A DNA stretch of 45,705 nucleotides. Origin: an uncultured Dorea sp. (GTDB taxonomy: Bacteria; Bacillota; Clostridia; Lachnospirales; Lachnospiraceae). The position numbers and the translations under genes are program-made. Where the stretch lies: contig CAJUMF010000028.1 in NCBI GenBank assembly GCA_910586965.1, positions 1 to 45,705 on the forward strand, read 5' to 3'. Under the pieces are notes generated by a model that was not told where the DNA came from, did not search any database, and was given only the letters and a program-made list of their open reading frames with translations. This document shows, piece by piece, positions 16,283 through 25,563 of this stretch; positions within the stretch are counted from its first letter, which is position 1, and the number at the start of each line of letters is the position of its first letter.

Positions 16283-17671
16283 ATGAACATTGTCGAAGAA
16301 AAATGGGCCGACATTATCGAATATCTGAGAACCGAACATGAGTTATCTAATGTTTCATTCACAACATGGATACAACCTTTAAAAGTATATAATGTAATCG
16401 ACGATACTGTTTATATTATGGTTAATATGAACGCGAGTGTTGAATACATCGAAAAAAAATATCTTCTTCCTTTTAAAGTATGTATTGCTGAAATTACTGG
16501 AATTGAATATGAAGTTGTATTTGTATCAGAAGACGATGATAAGATTAATGAAATACGTAATATGTCAATTGAGGCCGACCAAAAAAGAAAAAACAAATCT
16601 TTGTTTGAAAAAGCCGGTTTGAATCCCAAATATACATTTGACACTTTTGTAGTCGGAGGTAATAATAACTTTGCCCATGCAGCTTCCCTCGCTGTATCGG
16701 AATCACCCGGAGAAGTATACAATCCACTGTTCCTATACGGAGGAGTGGGTCTTGGTAAAACGCATCTGATGCATTCAATTGCTCATTTTATCTTAGAAAA
16801 TAATTCTAAAAAGCAGGTCCTCTATGTGACAAGCGAGGCTTTTACAAATGAGTTGATCGAAGCTTTGAAAAAAGGAAAAACAGCAGGCGATGAATCAGAG
16901 ATATCCAAGTTCCGAAATAAATACAGGAATAATGATGTTCTGTTAATTGATGATATCCAATTTATTATAGGAAAAGAAAGTACGCAGGAAGAATTCTTCC
17001 ATACTTTTAATCATCTGCATACTTCCGGAAAACAGATCATCATATCCAGCGACAAACCTCCAAAAGATATTGAAACATTGGAAGCAAGACTCCGCACCAG
17101 ATTTGAATGGGGACTGATTGCGGATATATCATCTCCTGCTTATGAGACAAGGATGGCTATTCTTCAGAAAAAAATTGAATTGGATCATTTGGAAAAATAT
17201 AAAATTCCACACGATGTACTGGACTACATAGCTGTCAATGTAAAATCCAATATCCGTGAATTAGAAGGTTCCCTCAATAAACTGATCGCCTTGTACAAAC
17301 TCAATCACAATGAGGGACCTATCGATATCGCTCTTGCGGCAGAAGCATTAAAAGATATTATATCATCCGAAAATAACCGAAAAGTTACACCTGAATTAAT
17401 TCTTGACATTGTATCGGAACATTTTAATGTCACTGTCACAGATCTGAGAAGTAACAAGAGAAATTCGGAAATTGCATATCCTCGACAGATTGCCATGTAT
17501 CTGATAAGAACCATGACCGAATCATCATTAAAAGCCGTAGGCGTTGTCCTTGGCGGAAAAGACCATTCAACTGTCAAATATGCGATTGAAAAAATAGAAA
17601 ATGAGGCCAGGGAAAGCGAATCTTTTTCTAATACCCTTTCTATATTGAGGAAAAAAATAAATCCTGTTTAA
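16283..17671 (+). CDS. dnaA: chromosomal replication initiator protein DnaA
   Basis: This is an AAA+ ATPase that binds DnaA boxes and opens the origin. It has 462 residues. The N-terminal helicase-loading domain (about 1-80) is followed by a short linker. The AAA+ domain has Walker A GGVGLGKTH (about 152-160) and Walker B VLLIDDIQF. The C-terminal helix-turn-helix carries the DnaA signature GGKDHSTVKYAIEKIE. The ATG at 16283 is chosen over the ATG at 16277 because AGGAG (16270-16274) is 8 nt from it, compared with 2 nt from the other. It has its own promoter with a DnaA box directly upstream. Confidence 0.98.
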   Translation: MNIVEEKWADIIEYLRTEHELSNVSFTTWIQPLKVYNVIDDTVYIMVNMNASVEYIEKKYLLPFKVCIAEITGIEYEVVFVSEDDDKINEIRNMSIEADQKRKNKSLFEKAGLNPKYTFDTFVVGGNNNFAHAASLAVSESPGEVYNPLFLYGGVGLGKTHLMHSIAHFILENNSKKQVLYVTSEAFTNELIEALKKGKTAGDESEISKFRNKYRNNDVLLIDDIQFIIGKESTQEEFFHTFNHLHTSGKQIIISSDKPPKDIETLEARLRTRFEWGLIADISSPAYETRMAILQKKIELDHLEKYKIPHDVLDYIAVNVKSNIRELEGSLNKLIALYKLNHNEGPIDIALAAEALKDIISSENNRKVTPELILDIVSEHFNVTVTDLRSNKRNSEIAYPRQIAMYLIRTMTESSLKAVGVVLGGKDHSTVKYAIEKIENEARESESFSNTLSILRKKINPV

Positions 17672-17924
17672 TTAGATGTTAATAAAATTGTGGACAAACA
17701 CGAAAGAAACTTTTGAAAAGAAAACTTTTAAATTAACATAGAAAGTTATCCCAATTTTATCCATCTAAAAACAAGAGTATATTTCACAGATTTATCAAAT
17801 GTAAGAATTAAGTAAAATAGGGGATTTGAAGCACTTTTCCTCTTTTCCACAGCCCCTAATAAGAATAAGACGGAATTAATTTATATATTTATATATGCGC
17901 ATTTTTCGAAAGGAGTTATACACA
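17672..17924. other. dnaA-dnaN interval with degenerate DnaA boxes
   Basis: This 253-nt gap is AT-rich and holds three one-mismatch DnaA boxes: TGTGGACAA (17689-17697), TTATCCATC (17757-17765) and TTTTCCACA (17843-17851). In Bacillus this interval is the second half of oriC. No clear terminator follows dnaA, so dnaN may be partly read from the dnaA promoter. Confidence 0.5.
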
Positions 17925-19034
17925 ATGAAAATCATATGCAGCAAATCAGATTTAGTAAAGGGAGTTGGTATTGTAGCAAAAGCTGTTCCTTCTAAAACTA
18001 CAATGCCTATCCTTGAATGTATTTTGATAGATGCCACAGCAGATATTATCAAATTTACTGCCAATGATATGGAACTGGGAATACAGACAGAGATTAAAGG
18101 TGAGATTGTAGAGAGAGGTATGATTGCTATCGATGCAAAAATATTTTCAGAGATTGTACGCAAGCTTCCTGAAAACGATGTCACTATAACAACGGATGAT
18201 AATCTTCAGACGACAATTGTATGTGAGAAAGCAAAGTTTGATATATCCGGAAAACCGGGAGAGGAATTTTCGTATCTGCCGGTAATTGAAAAAGAAGATT
18301 CTATAGAAATATCCCAGTTTACCTTGAAGGATATAATCAGGCAAACTATATTTTCTATCTCTGACACGGAAAGCAATAAGATGATGACCGGAGAATTATT
18401 TGAGATCAGGAATAATACGCTGAGAGTTGTATCTCTGGACGGTCATAGAATATCTATTCGCAGGATAAGCCTTAAAGACAATGTAAATGACAACAAACTG
18501 ATCGTTCCGGGCAAAACATTGAATGAAATCGTAAAAGTACTTTCCGGAGAAGCGGAAAGTATGGTGGATATTTCTTATACAAAAAATCATATCGTATTCG
18601 AATTTGATCAAACAGTTGTAGTATCCAGATTGATTGAAGGAGAGTATTTTAAGATTGACCAGATGTTGTCCAATGATTACGAGACGAAAGTAAGAATTAA
18701 TAAAAAAGAATTATTAAATTGTATTGACAGGGCAACACTTCTCGTGAAAGAGGGAGACAAAAAGCCTATTATTATAAATATTAACGAGGATGTAATGGAA
18801 CTTAAGATCAAATCGGTGATAGGTTCTATGAATGAAGAAATCTATATCAACAAAGAAGGAAAAGACCTTATGATCGGATTTAATCCTAAATTCCTTTTAG
18901 ATGCACTGCGCAATATTGATGATGAAGAGGTGACTCTGTATCTTATGAATGCAAAAGCTCCTTGCTTTATCAAAGATGAAATGGAAAGTTATATATATTT
19001 GATCCTTCCTGTAAATTTTAACGCAGTATCGTAG
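17925..19034 (+). CDS. dnaN: DNA polymerase III sliding clamp (beta subunit)
   Basis: The ring-shaped clamp tethers polymerase to DNA. The product has 369 residues, the normal size, with three similar clamp domains. It begins MKIICSKSDLVKGVGIVAKA and ends in YLILPVNF, close to the family's C-terminal M-P-(M/V)-R-type end. The ATG at 17925 is chosen because AAAGGAG lies about 9 nt before it; an upstream ATG at 17895 has no such site. It is followed after 31 nt by the S4-domain gene and then recF, the usual Bacillota order. Confidence 0.97.
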   Translation: MKIICSKSDLVKGVGIVAKAVPSKTTMPILECILIDATADIIKFTANDMELGIQTEIKGEIVERGMIAIDAKIFSEIVRKLPENDVTITTDDNLQTTIVCEKAKFDISGKPGEEFSYLPVIEKEDSIEISQFTLKDIIRQTIFSISDTESNKMMTGELFEIRNNTLRVVSLDGHRISIRRISLKDNVNDNKLIVPGKTLNEIVKVLSGEAESMVDISYTKNHIVFEFDQTVVVSRLIEGEYFKIDQMLSNDYETKVRINKKELLNCIDRATLLVKEGDKKPIIININEDVMELKIKSVIGSMNEEIYINKEGKDLMIGFNPKFLLDALRNIDDEEVTLYLMNAKAPCFIKDEMESYIYLILPVNFNAVS

Positions 19035-19065
19035 GAAAATTTTTGCCGGAGAAAGTGAGAAAAAT

Positions 19066-19275
19066 ATGGTAAAGATAAAGTTGAGAGATGAATTTATAAA
19101 ACTTGGTCAGGCACTCAAGGCTGCAAATCTTGTAGAGACCGGTGTTGATGCAAAAAATGCAATACAAGAGGGGCTGGTAAGTGTAAATGGTGAAGTAGAT
19201 GTAAGGCGTGGAAGAAAGCTGTTTTGCGGAGATATTGTTGATTATAACGGAGAGCAGATCAAAATTGAAAATTAA
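19066..19275 (+). CDS. yaaA: S4-domain RNA-binding protein YaaA (RlbA family)
   Basis: This 69-residue protein is essentially one S4 domain: FIKLGQALKAANLVETGVDAK, then VSVNGEVDVRRGRKLFCGDIV. It matches the small S4 protein encoded between dnaN and recF in Bacillus and relatives, associated with ribosome assembly. The name collides with the unrelated peroxide-stress YaaA encoded at 25564. Its last 11 bases overlap the start of recF. Confidence 0.9.
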   Translation: MVKIKLRDEFIKLGQALKAANLVETGVDAKNAIQEGLVSVNGEVDVRRGRKLFCGDIVDYNGEQIKIEN

Positions 19276-20356
19276 ATCTTTAAAATTAAAAAATTTCAGA
19301 AATTATGGTTTGCTGAATCTTGATTTTGATAATGAAGCTAATATATTCTACGGAGATAATGCTCAAGGAAAAACAAACATACTTGAAGCAGCATACCTTT
19401 CAGGAACAACAAAATCTCATAGAGGCGCCAAAGACAGAGAACTTATAAGATTTGGAAATGAAGAGTCCCATATAGAAACTGTGATTGAAAAAAAAGGCAT
19501 TCATTATCAGATAGATATGCATTTGAAAAAGAATAGTCCAAAAGGAATAGCAATCAATAAGTTACCAATCCGCAAGGCAAGTGAACTATTTGGAATTGTC
19601 AATTTTGTATTTTTTTCACCGGAAGATTTGAATATTATAAAAAATGGCCCTTCTGAGCGGAGAAGATTTATTGATCTGGAATTATCACAGCTTGACAAAA
19701 TATATCTGAGTAATTTGACTAATTATAACCGTATAGTTAATCAGAGAAATCATCTGCTCAAACAAATCGGTATAGAAAATAAAAAAAATTTTGAAGATAC
19801 ACTTGAAATATGGGAGCTTCAATTAGTACAATATGGGAATAGGCTGATAGACAGAAGAAAGCAGTTTATAGAAGATATCAACAGAATCGTATCTTCTGTA
19901 CATAAAAAGTTAACGGGAAATAAAGAAGAGATACAGATTATTTATGAGCCCAGCAACGGAAATATGACATTAGAGCAGGCAATCAGGAAAAACCGGGAAA
20001 GGGATATGAGAATTAAAAGTACCTCTATAGGACCTCACAGGGATGATATATGTATTATGTCAGGAGATTTGGACATCCGAAGATTTGGCTCGCAGGGACA
20101 GCAAAGAACTGCGGCCCTTTCTTTGAAATTATCGGAAATAGAGCTTGTAAAGAGGACAATTCATGATACACCTGTATTATTACTTGATGATGTGTTGTCT
20201 GAACTTGATAAACATAGGCAAAACTATTTATTAGACAGCATCAATGATATACAGACTCTTATTACTTGTACAGGTGTTGAGGATTTTGTAAATCACAGGT
20301 TTTCAATTAATAAAGTGTTCCATGTCCAGGATGGGCAAGTGGCAAAAGAAAATTAG
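19265..20356 (+). CDS. recF: DNA replication and repair protein RecF
   Basis: This SMC-like ATPase loads RecA at gaps with RecO and RecR. The product has 363 residues. Walker A is GDNAQGKTN (about 30-38); the ABC signature is RFGSQGQQRT and Walker B is VLLLDDVLSELD (about 300-325). The start is taken as TTG at 19265, which gives MKIKSLKLKNFRNYG, the usual RecF N-terminus. GGAGAG lies 10 nt upstream. An upstream in-frame GTG at 19208 would add 19 residues of unrelated sequence read from yaaA. The start overlaps yaaA by 11 nt, so translation is coupled. gyrB follows after 10 nt. Confidence 0.96.
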   Translation: MKIKSLKLKNFRNYGLLNLDFDNEANIFYGDNAQGKTNILEAAYLSGTTKSHRGAKDRELIRFGNEESHIETVIEKKGIHYQIDMHLKKNSPKGIAINKLPIRKASELFGIVNFVFFSPEDLNIIKNGPSERRRFIDLELSQLDKIYLSNLTNYNRIVNQRNHLLKQIGIENKKNFEDTLEIWELQLVQYGNRLIDRRKQFIEDINRIVSSVHKKLTGNKEEIQIIYEPSNGNMTLEQAIRKNRERDMRIKSTSIGPHRDDICIMSGDLDIRRFGSQGQQRTAALSLKLSEIELVKRTIHDTPVLLLDDVLSELDKHRQNYLLDSINDIQTLITCTGVEDFVNHRFSINKVFHVQDGQVAKEN

Positions 20357-20366
20357 GAGGATTTGA

Positions 20367-22301
20367 ATGAGTACAGAAAAAGTACAGCATGAATATGGTG
20401 CCGATGAGATTCAGATATTAGAAGGCTTAGAGGCAGTAAGAAAGCGTCCGGGTATGTATATTGGAAGTACATCTTCCAGAGGACTTCACCATCTGGTATA
20501 TGAGATTGTGGATAATTCTGTTGATGAGGCGTTAGCAGGATTTTGTGATACAATCGTTGTAACTATTAACAGAGATAATTCTGTTACGGTAATAGATAAT
20601 GGACGTGGGATTCCAATAGGAATTAACCATAAGGCAGGGCTTCCGGCTGTGGAAGTCGTATTTACAGTGCTTCATGCCGGAGGAAAATTCGGCGGAGGAG
20701 GATATAAGGTATCCGGTGGACTTCATGGAGTAGGCGCGTCTGTTGTAAATGCACTCTCTAACTGGCTTGAAGTAGAAATCTGCAAAGATGGAAAAGTATA
20801 TAAACAGCGGTATGAACGCGGAAAAGTTGTCGAAAAACTCGGTGTTATCGGAGAGTGTGAAGAAGATAAGACCGGTACAAAGGTAACCTTTATGCCTGAT
20901 GATACGGTGTTTGAAGAGACAGTATTTGATTATGATATATTGAAACAAAGATTTCGTGAGATGGCATTTTTAACAAAAGGCCTCAAAATTGTTATCAGAG
21001 ATGAAAGGCCTGAAGAGAAACCGATAGAAAAGACTTTTCACTATGAGGGCGGAATCAAGGAATTTGTGCAGTATTTGAATCGCAGCAAGACAGCTTTATA
21101 TGGTGATGTTATTTACTGTGAGGGAAATATTAATAATGTTGCAGTGGAAGTGGCGATGCAGCATAATGATTCTTACAGCGATAATACGTATGGATTTGTT
21201 AATAACATTACAACTCCGGAAGGGGGAACTCATGTAGTAGGCTTCCGCAATGCATTGACAAAGACTTTTAATGATTATGCAAGGAAGAATAAATTATTAA
21301 AAGAGAGTGAGCCGAATCTGTCCGGTGAGGATATCAGAGAAGGTCTTACAGCAATCATCAGTGTGAAGATTGAAGATCCGCAGTTTGAAGGACAGACCAA
21401 GCAAAAGCTTGGGAACAGCGAGGCGAGAGGTGCGGTTGACAGTATAGTAAGTAAGCAGCTTGGGATCTATCTGGAGCAGAATCCGTCAGTTGCCAGGATG
21501 ACAGTTGAAAAATCAGTTATGGCGCAGAGGGCAAGGGAAGCAGCGAGAAAGGCCAGAGACCTGACAAGAAGAAAATCTGCTCTTGACGGAATGTCTCTTC
21601 CGGGAAAGCTTGCAGACTGTTCCGATAAGAATCCTGAAAACTGTGAGATTTATATCGTAGAGGGAGATTCTGCGGGCGGTTCTGCAAAGACAGCGAGAGA
21701 CCGTTCGACACAGGCAATACTACCTCTTCGCGGAAAGATTCTTAATGTGGAGAAGGCAAGACTTGATAAGATTTATGGGAATGCAGAGATTAAGGCGATG
21801 ATCACAGCCTTCGGTACAGGCATCCACGATGATTTTGATATTTCAAAACTGCGTTATCACAAGATAATCATCATGACAGATGCCGATGTAGACGGAGCGC
21901 ATATCAGTACGCTGCTGCTTACATTCCTTTATCGGTTTATGCCGGATCTGATCAAAGAAGGATATGTATATCTGGCCCAGCCTCCTCTTTATAAGTTAGA
22001 AAAGAATAAAAAGGTGTGGTATGCATACAGTGACGAAGAATTAGACAGTATCCTGAAAGAAGTCGGGCGTGATACGAATAATAAAATACAGCGATACAAA
22101 GGTCTTGGAGAAATGGACGCAGAGCAGCTCTGGGATACGACTATGGATCCGGAACACAGGATACTTCTTCGGGTTACAATGGATGAAGAATCTACTTCTG
22201 AGCTTGACCTCACGTTTACAACTCTTATGGGAGATAAAGTAGAACCAAGAAAAGAATTTATTGAAGAAAATGCAAAATATGTCAAAAATCTTGATGTATA
22301 A
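20367..22301 (+). CDS. gyrB: DNA gyrase subunit B
   Basis: This is the ATPase subunit of gyrase, 644 residues. The GHKL ATPase domain has EIVDNSVDEA, DNGRGIP and GGLHGVGASVVNAL (about 35-130). The TOPRIM domain has EGDSAGGSAK and TDADVDGAHI, and PLRGKILNVEKA lies between them. The protein ends in the typical tail EENAKYVKNLDV. AGGAGG stands 6 nt before the ATG. gyrA follows after 29 nt with its own ribosome binding site, so the two subunits are probably made from one transcript. Confidence 0.98.
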   Translation: MSTEKVQHEYGADEIQILEGLEAVRKRPGMYIGSTSSRGLHHLVYEIVDNSVDEALAGFCDTIVVTINRDNSVTVIDNGRGIPIGINHKAGLPAVEVVFTVLHAGGKFGGGGYKVSGGLHGVGASVVNALSNWLEVEICKDGKVYKQRYERGKVVEKLGVIGECEEDKTGTKVTFMPDDTVFEETVFDYDILKQRFREMAFLTKGLKIVIRDERPEEKPIEKTFHYEGGIKEFVQYLNRSKTALYGDVIYCEGNINNVAVEVAMQHNDSYSDNTYGFVNNITTPEGGTHVVGFRNALTKTFNDYARKNKLLKESEPNLSGEDIREGLTAIISVKIEDPQFEGQTKQKLGNSEARGAVDSIVSKQLGIYLEQNPSVARMTVEKSVMAQRAREAARKARDLTRRKSALDGMSLPGKLADCSDKNPENCEIYIVEGDSAGGSAKTARDRSTQAILPLRGKILNVEKARLDKIYGNAEIKAMITAFGTGIHDDFDISKLRYHKIIIMTDADVDGAHISTLLLTFLYRFMPDLIKEGYVYLAQPPLYKLEKNKKVWYAYSDEELDSILKEVGRDTNNKIQRYKGLGEMDAEQLWDTTMDPEHRILLRVTMDEESTSELDLTFTTLMGDKVEPRKEFIEENAKYVKNLDV

Positions 22302-22330
22302 ATCAGTGTAAGAGAAAGGACATAAGGAAA

Positions 22331-24811
22331 ATGGAAGATAATATTTTTGATAAAGTCCATGATGTGGATCTTAAAAAGACGATGGAAACCTCTTATATTG
22401 ATTATGCCATGAGTGTTATCGCTTCCAGGGCACTGCCTGATGTAAGAGACGGCTTAAAGCCGGTTCAGAGAAGAATCCTGTATTCTATGATAGAGCTTAA
22501 CAACGGGCCGGATAAGCCCCATAGGAAATGTGCTCGTATTGTCGGTGATACGATGGGTAAATACCATCCCCACGGCGACAGTTCCATCTACGGTGCATTG
22601 GTCAATATGGCGCAGGAATGGTCTACCAGATACCCCCTTGTTGACGGGCACGGGAATTTTGGTTCTATGGACGGCGACGGTGCGGCTGCTATGCGTTATA
22701 CAGAAGCGCGATTGAGTAAGATTTCCATGGAATTGACTGCAGATATCAATAAAGATACCGTTGATTTTGCTCCAAACTTTGATGAGACAGAAAAAGAGCC
22801 GGTTGTGCTTCCGGCAAGATTTCCTAATCTTTTGGTAAACGGCACTTCGGGAATTGCAGTCGGTATGGCTACGAATATTCCGCCTCATAATCTGAGAGAG
22901 ACGATCAATGCTGTTGTAAAAATCATTGATAACCAGATTGCAGATAAAGAAGAGACTACTATCGAGGAGATTCTCCAGATCATAAAGGGGCCTGATTTTC
23001 CTACAGGCGGTATGATCCTTGGCACAAGAGGGATTGAGGAAGCTTACCGGACAGGGCGGGGAAAGATTCGTGTGCGTGCCATAACAGATATTGAGACGAT
23101 GCCTAACGGAAAGAGCCGTATTATCGTGACAGAGCTTCCTTTTATGGTTAATAAGGCAAGGCTTATTGAAAAAATGGCAGAGCTTGTCCGTGATAAAAAG
23201 ATAGACGGGATTACAGATCTTAGCGACCAGTCGAACCGGGAAGGTATGCGTATCGTCATTGAGCTTCGCAGAGATGTGAATGCTAATGTGATATTAAATC
23301 AGTTATTCAAGCATACACAGCTCCAGGACACGTTTGGCGTGATCATGCTGGCTCTTGTGAACAATGAGCCGAAGGTAATGAACATTCTTGATATGCTTAA
23401 GTTCTACCTGAAGCATCAGGAAGAGGTCGTTACCAGACGTACAAAATATGAATTAAATAAAGCAAAAGAAAGAGCGCACATATTAGAAGGACTGCTTATC
23501 GCCCTTGACAATATTGACGAAGTTATCCGGATCATCAGAGGTTCGCAGACTGTCCAGATCGCAAAGACAGAACTTATGGAAAGATTCGGTCTTTCTGAGG
23601 TTCAGGCGCAGGCAATTGTGGACATGCGTCTCCGTGCTCTTACCGGCTTGGAAAGAGAAAAGTTAGAAGCAGAATACAATGAGCTTATGAAGCAGATTGA
23701 GAGATTAGAGGCTATACTGGCAGACCGCAAGCTTCTTTTAGGGGTTATCCGTGAGGAGATCATCGTCATCCGTGATAAGTATGGTGATGAGAGAAGGACA
23801 TCCATTGGATTCGATGAATTTGATATTTCCATGGAAGATTTGATTCCGAAAGAGGATGTAGTAATTACGATGACAAAGCTTGGATATATTAAGCGGATGT
23901 CCCACGATACTTTCAAATCCCAGAATCGGGGAGGAAAAGGAATCAAGGGAATGCAGACTCTTGATGAGGATTATGTAGAAGAATTATTTATCTCCCATAC
24001 TCATCATTATATCATGTTCTTTACCAATACAGGCCGTGTATATCGTATGAAAGCATACGAGATTCCGGAGGCGAGCCGGACATCGAGAGGAACTGCTATC
24101 GTAAACTTGCTGCAGCTAATGCCGGGAGAAAAAATCAGCGCAGTGATAGAGCTTGACGAATACCGGGACGGCGAGTATCTGTTTATGGCGACAAAGAGAG
24201 GACTTGTAAAGAAAACTCCGATCAAAGAATACGAGAATGTCCGCAAGAAAGGACTTGCTGCGATTACTCTCCGGGAAGACGATGAATTAATAGAAGTCAA
24301 ATATACAGATGGAAAGAACGATATCTTCCTTGTAACAAAGTATGGCCAGTGTATCCGGTTCAACGAGAAAGATGTGCGCCCGACAGGAAGAACATCTATG
24401 GGTGTGCGAGGCATGAACCTTTCTGACAGAGATGAGATCATCGGAATGCAGTTAGAGATACAAGGAAAAGAACTTCTTATTGCTTCAGAAAAAGGTATGG
24501 GAAAACGTACAAATACTTCTGAATTCACTTGCCAGAACAGAGGCGGTAAGGGAGTAAAATGTTATAAGATTACTGAAAAAACTGGAAATGTAGTAGGTGT
24601 AAAGGCTGTCAATGAAGATGATGAGATTATGATCATCAATACAGAAGGAATCATTATCCGTATGAAGTGCGAGGGGATATCCGTACTTGGAAGAGTGACC
24701 TCCGGTGTGAAGCTTATCAATCTCAATGACGGTGATACCGTGGCAAGTATCGCTAAAGTAAGAAAGGGCGATGAAGAAGAAGCGGAAACGGAAGCTTCGG
24801 ATGAAGAGTAG
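22331..24811 (+). CDS. gyrA: DNA gyrase subunit A
   Basis: This is the DNA-cutting subunit of gyrase, 826 residues. The active-site tyrosine is Y123 in AAMRYTEARL. The quinolone-resistance region reads HPHGDSSIYGALVNMAQ (80-96): S84 corresponds to E. coli S83, and G88 stands where E. coli has D87. The C-terminal beta-pinwheel (about 510-810) contains six blade-like repeats and the GyrA-box-type QNRGGKG at about 532-538. The last 15 residues are acidic (EEAETEASDEE). The gene ends at a strong intrinsic terminator. Confidence 0.98.
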   Translation: MEDNIFDKVHDVDLKKTMETSYIDYAMSVIASRALPDVRDGLKPVQRRILYSMIELNNGPDKPHRKCARIVGDTMGKYHPHGDSSIYGALVNMAQEWSTRYPLVDGHGNFGSMDGDGAAAMRYTEARLSKISMELTADINKDTVDFAPNFDETEKEPVVLPARFPNLLVNGTSGIAVGMATNIPPHNLRETINAVVKIIDNQIADKEETTIEEILQIIKGPDFPTGGMILGTRGIEEAYRTGRGKIRVRAITDIETMPNGKSRIIVTELPFMVNKARLIEKMAELVRDKKIDGITDLSDQSNREGMRIVIELRRDVNANVILNQLFKHTQLQDTFGVIMLALVNNEPKVMNILDMLKFYLKHQEEVVTRRTKYELNKAKERAHILEGLLIALDNIDEVIRIIRGSQTVQIAKTELMERFGLSEVQAQAIVDMRLRALTGLEREKLEAEYNELMKQIERLEAILADRKLLLGVIREEIIVIRDKYGDERRTSIGFDEFDISMEDLIPKEDVVITMTKLGYIKRMSHDTFKSQNRGGKGIKGMQTLDEDYVEELFISHTHHYIMFFTNTGRVYRMKAYEIPEASRTSRGTAIVNLLQLMPGEKISAVIELDEYRDGEYLFMATKRGLVKKTPIKEYENVRKKGLAAITLREDDELIEVKYTDGKNDIFLVTKYGQCIRFNEKDVRPTGRTSMGVRGMNLSDRDEIIGMQLEIQGKELLIASEKGMGKRTNTSEFTCQNRGGKGVKCYKITEKTGNVVGVKAVNEDDEIMIINTEGIIIRMKCEGISVLGRVTSGVKLINLNDGDTVASIAKVRKGDEEEAETEASDEE

Positions 24812-24828
24812 TTAAAAAATCTTAAATA

Positions 24829-24868
24829 GAGACAGATGTGGTTCATGTGATTCACATCTGTCTTTTAG
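24829..24868 (+). terminator. intrinsic terminator after gyrA
   Basis: An 11-bp stem AGACAGATGTG/CACATCTGTCT (24830-24840 with 24853-24863) closes a 12-nt loop and is followed by TTTTAG. It ends the dnaN-to-gyrA run and could also work for the opposing gene that ends at 24994. Confidence 0.85.
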
Positions 24869-24993
24869 ATTAGGTTATGCTTTTTATACTGAATTTTAAT
24901 TATGTTCCAATGCCAGTCGAGTCATTTTGTTGGAAAGATTTAATCAACGCCCCATTTTTCTTAGCCGTTATATAAATATTTTTAAATTGTTTT

Positions 24994-25455
24994 TCACACT
25001 GCTTCTCCCTGTGCTTTCAGCTCCCTGATGATTATTTCCGCGACCTTCACTACGGTAGCTTCTACAAACTTTGTACACTGTGCTTTTCTTTCAGGGGAAT
25101 TTTTTTCCATTCCTCTTGTAAGGACACGACAGCAGGTTCCGCCGCATGTTTCTTTAAAATAATCGTGGAACTCTTTTGTAAGTTCAAAACATTTGATATT
25201 TTTAGGGTCTCCCGGCGTGGAACGTCCGAAAAAATATCCGATACACATCGTAGCTCCTGCTAAAGCTCCACATATACATCCGCCCCCGCCAAGTCCCCAC
25301 GGGAAACCGGAACTCATCTTGATCGCGTCATCGGACATGTCAAGATCAAAGGCTTTTCGAATCGTATAGATTACGGATTCGGAACAGGTAAAGCCGGAGT
25401 GGAAAATATCGTTAGCATCTTTGCGCAGTTCGTCGAAATTAATGTCTGTTTTCAT
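24994..25455 (-). CDS. C_GCAxxG_C_C family putative redox protein
   Basis: The product has 153 residues. It has the Cys pattern that names the family: C24 in GFTCSES, GGGCICGALAGA with C60 and C62, C71, C89, then C104 and the C108-C109 pair in ETCGGTCC. These cysteines suggest a thiol-redox or metal centre; the family's reaction is not established. It has no signal peptide and is encoded singly, facing gyrA. AGGAGG stands about 7 nt before the ATG at 25455. The neighbouring peroxide-stress gene hints at an oxidative-stress theme but is not proof. Confidence 0.85.
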   Translation of the reverse strand: MKTDINFDELRKDANDIFHSGFTCSESVIYTIRKAFDLDMSDDAIKMSSGFPWGLGGGGCICGALAGATMCIGYFFGRSTPGDPKNIKCFELTKEFHDYFKETCGGTCCRVLTRGMEKNSPERKAQCTKFVEATVVKVAEIIIRELKAQGEAV

Positions 25456-25563
25456 GGTAAACCTCCTCGTTTGTTATATGTTTAATATTATCATATTGTT
25501 TTTACTTTTGAAAGTTATTTTGTTTTTAACAGTTTCTCTTTAAGGCATCCCATAATGCAAGTG

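Noticed and set aside
20353..20948. minus-strand ORFs opposite the start of gyrB
   Set aside because: They overlap the conserved gyrase ATPase domain and have no ribosome binding site or domain.
24007..24528. 173-codon minus-strand ORF opposite gyrA
   Set aside because: It is antisense to the conserved gyrA C-terminal domain with no start signal or family resemblance.
22331..24811. topoisomerase IV subunit ParC instead of GyrA
   Set aside because: The gene follows gyrB, has the full six-blade C-terminal region with a QNRGGKG box, and lies in the origin cluster, all fitting GyrA.
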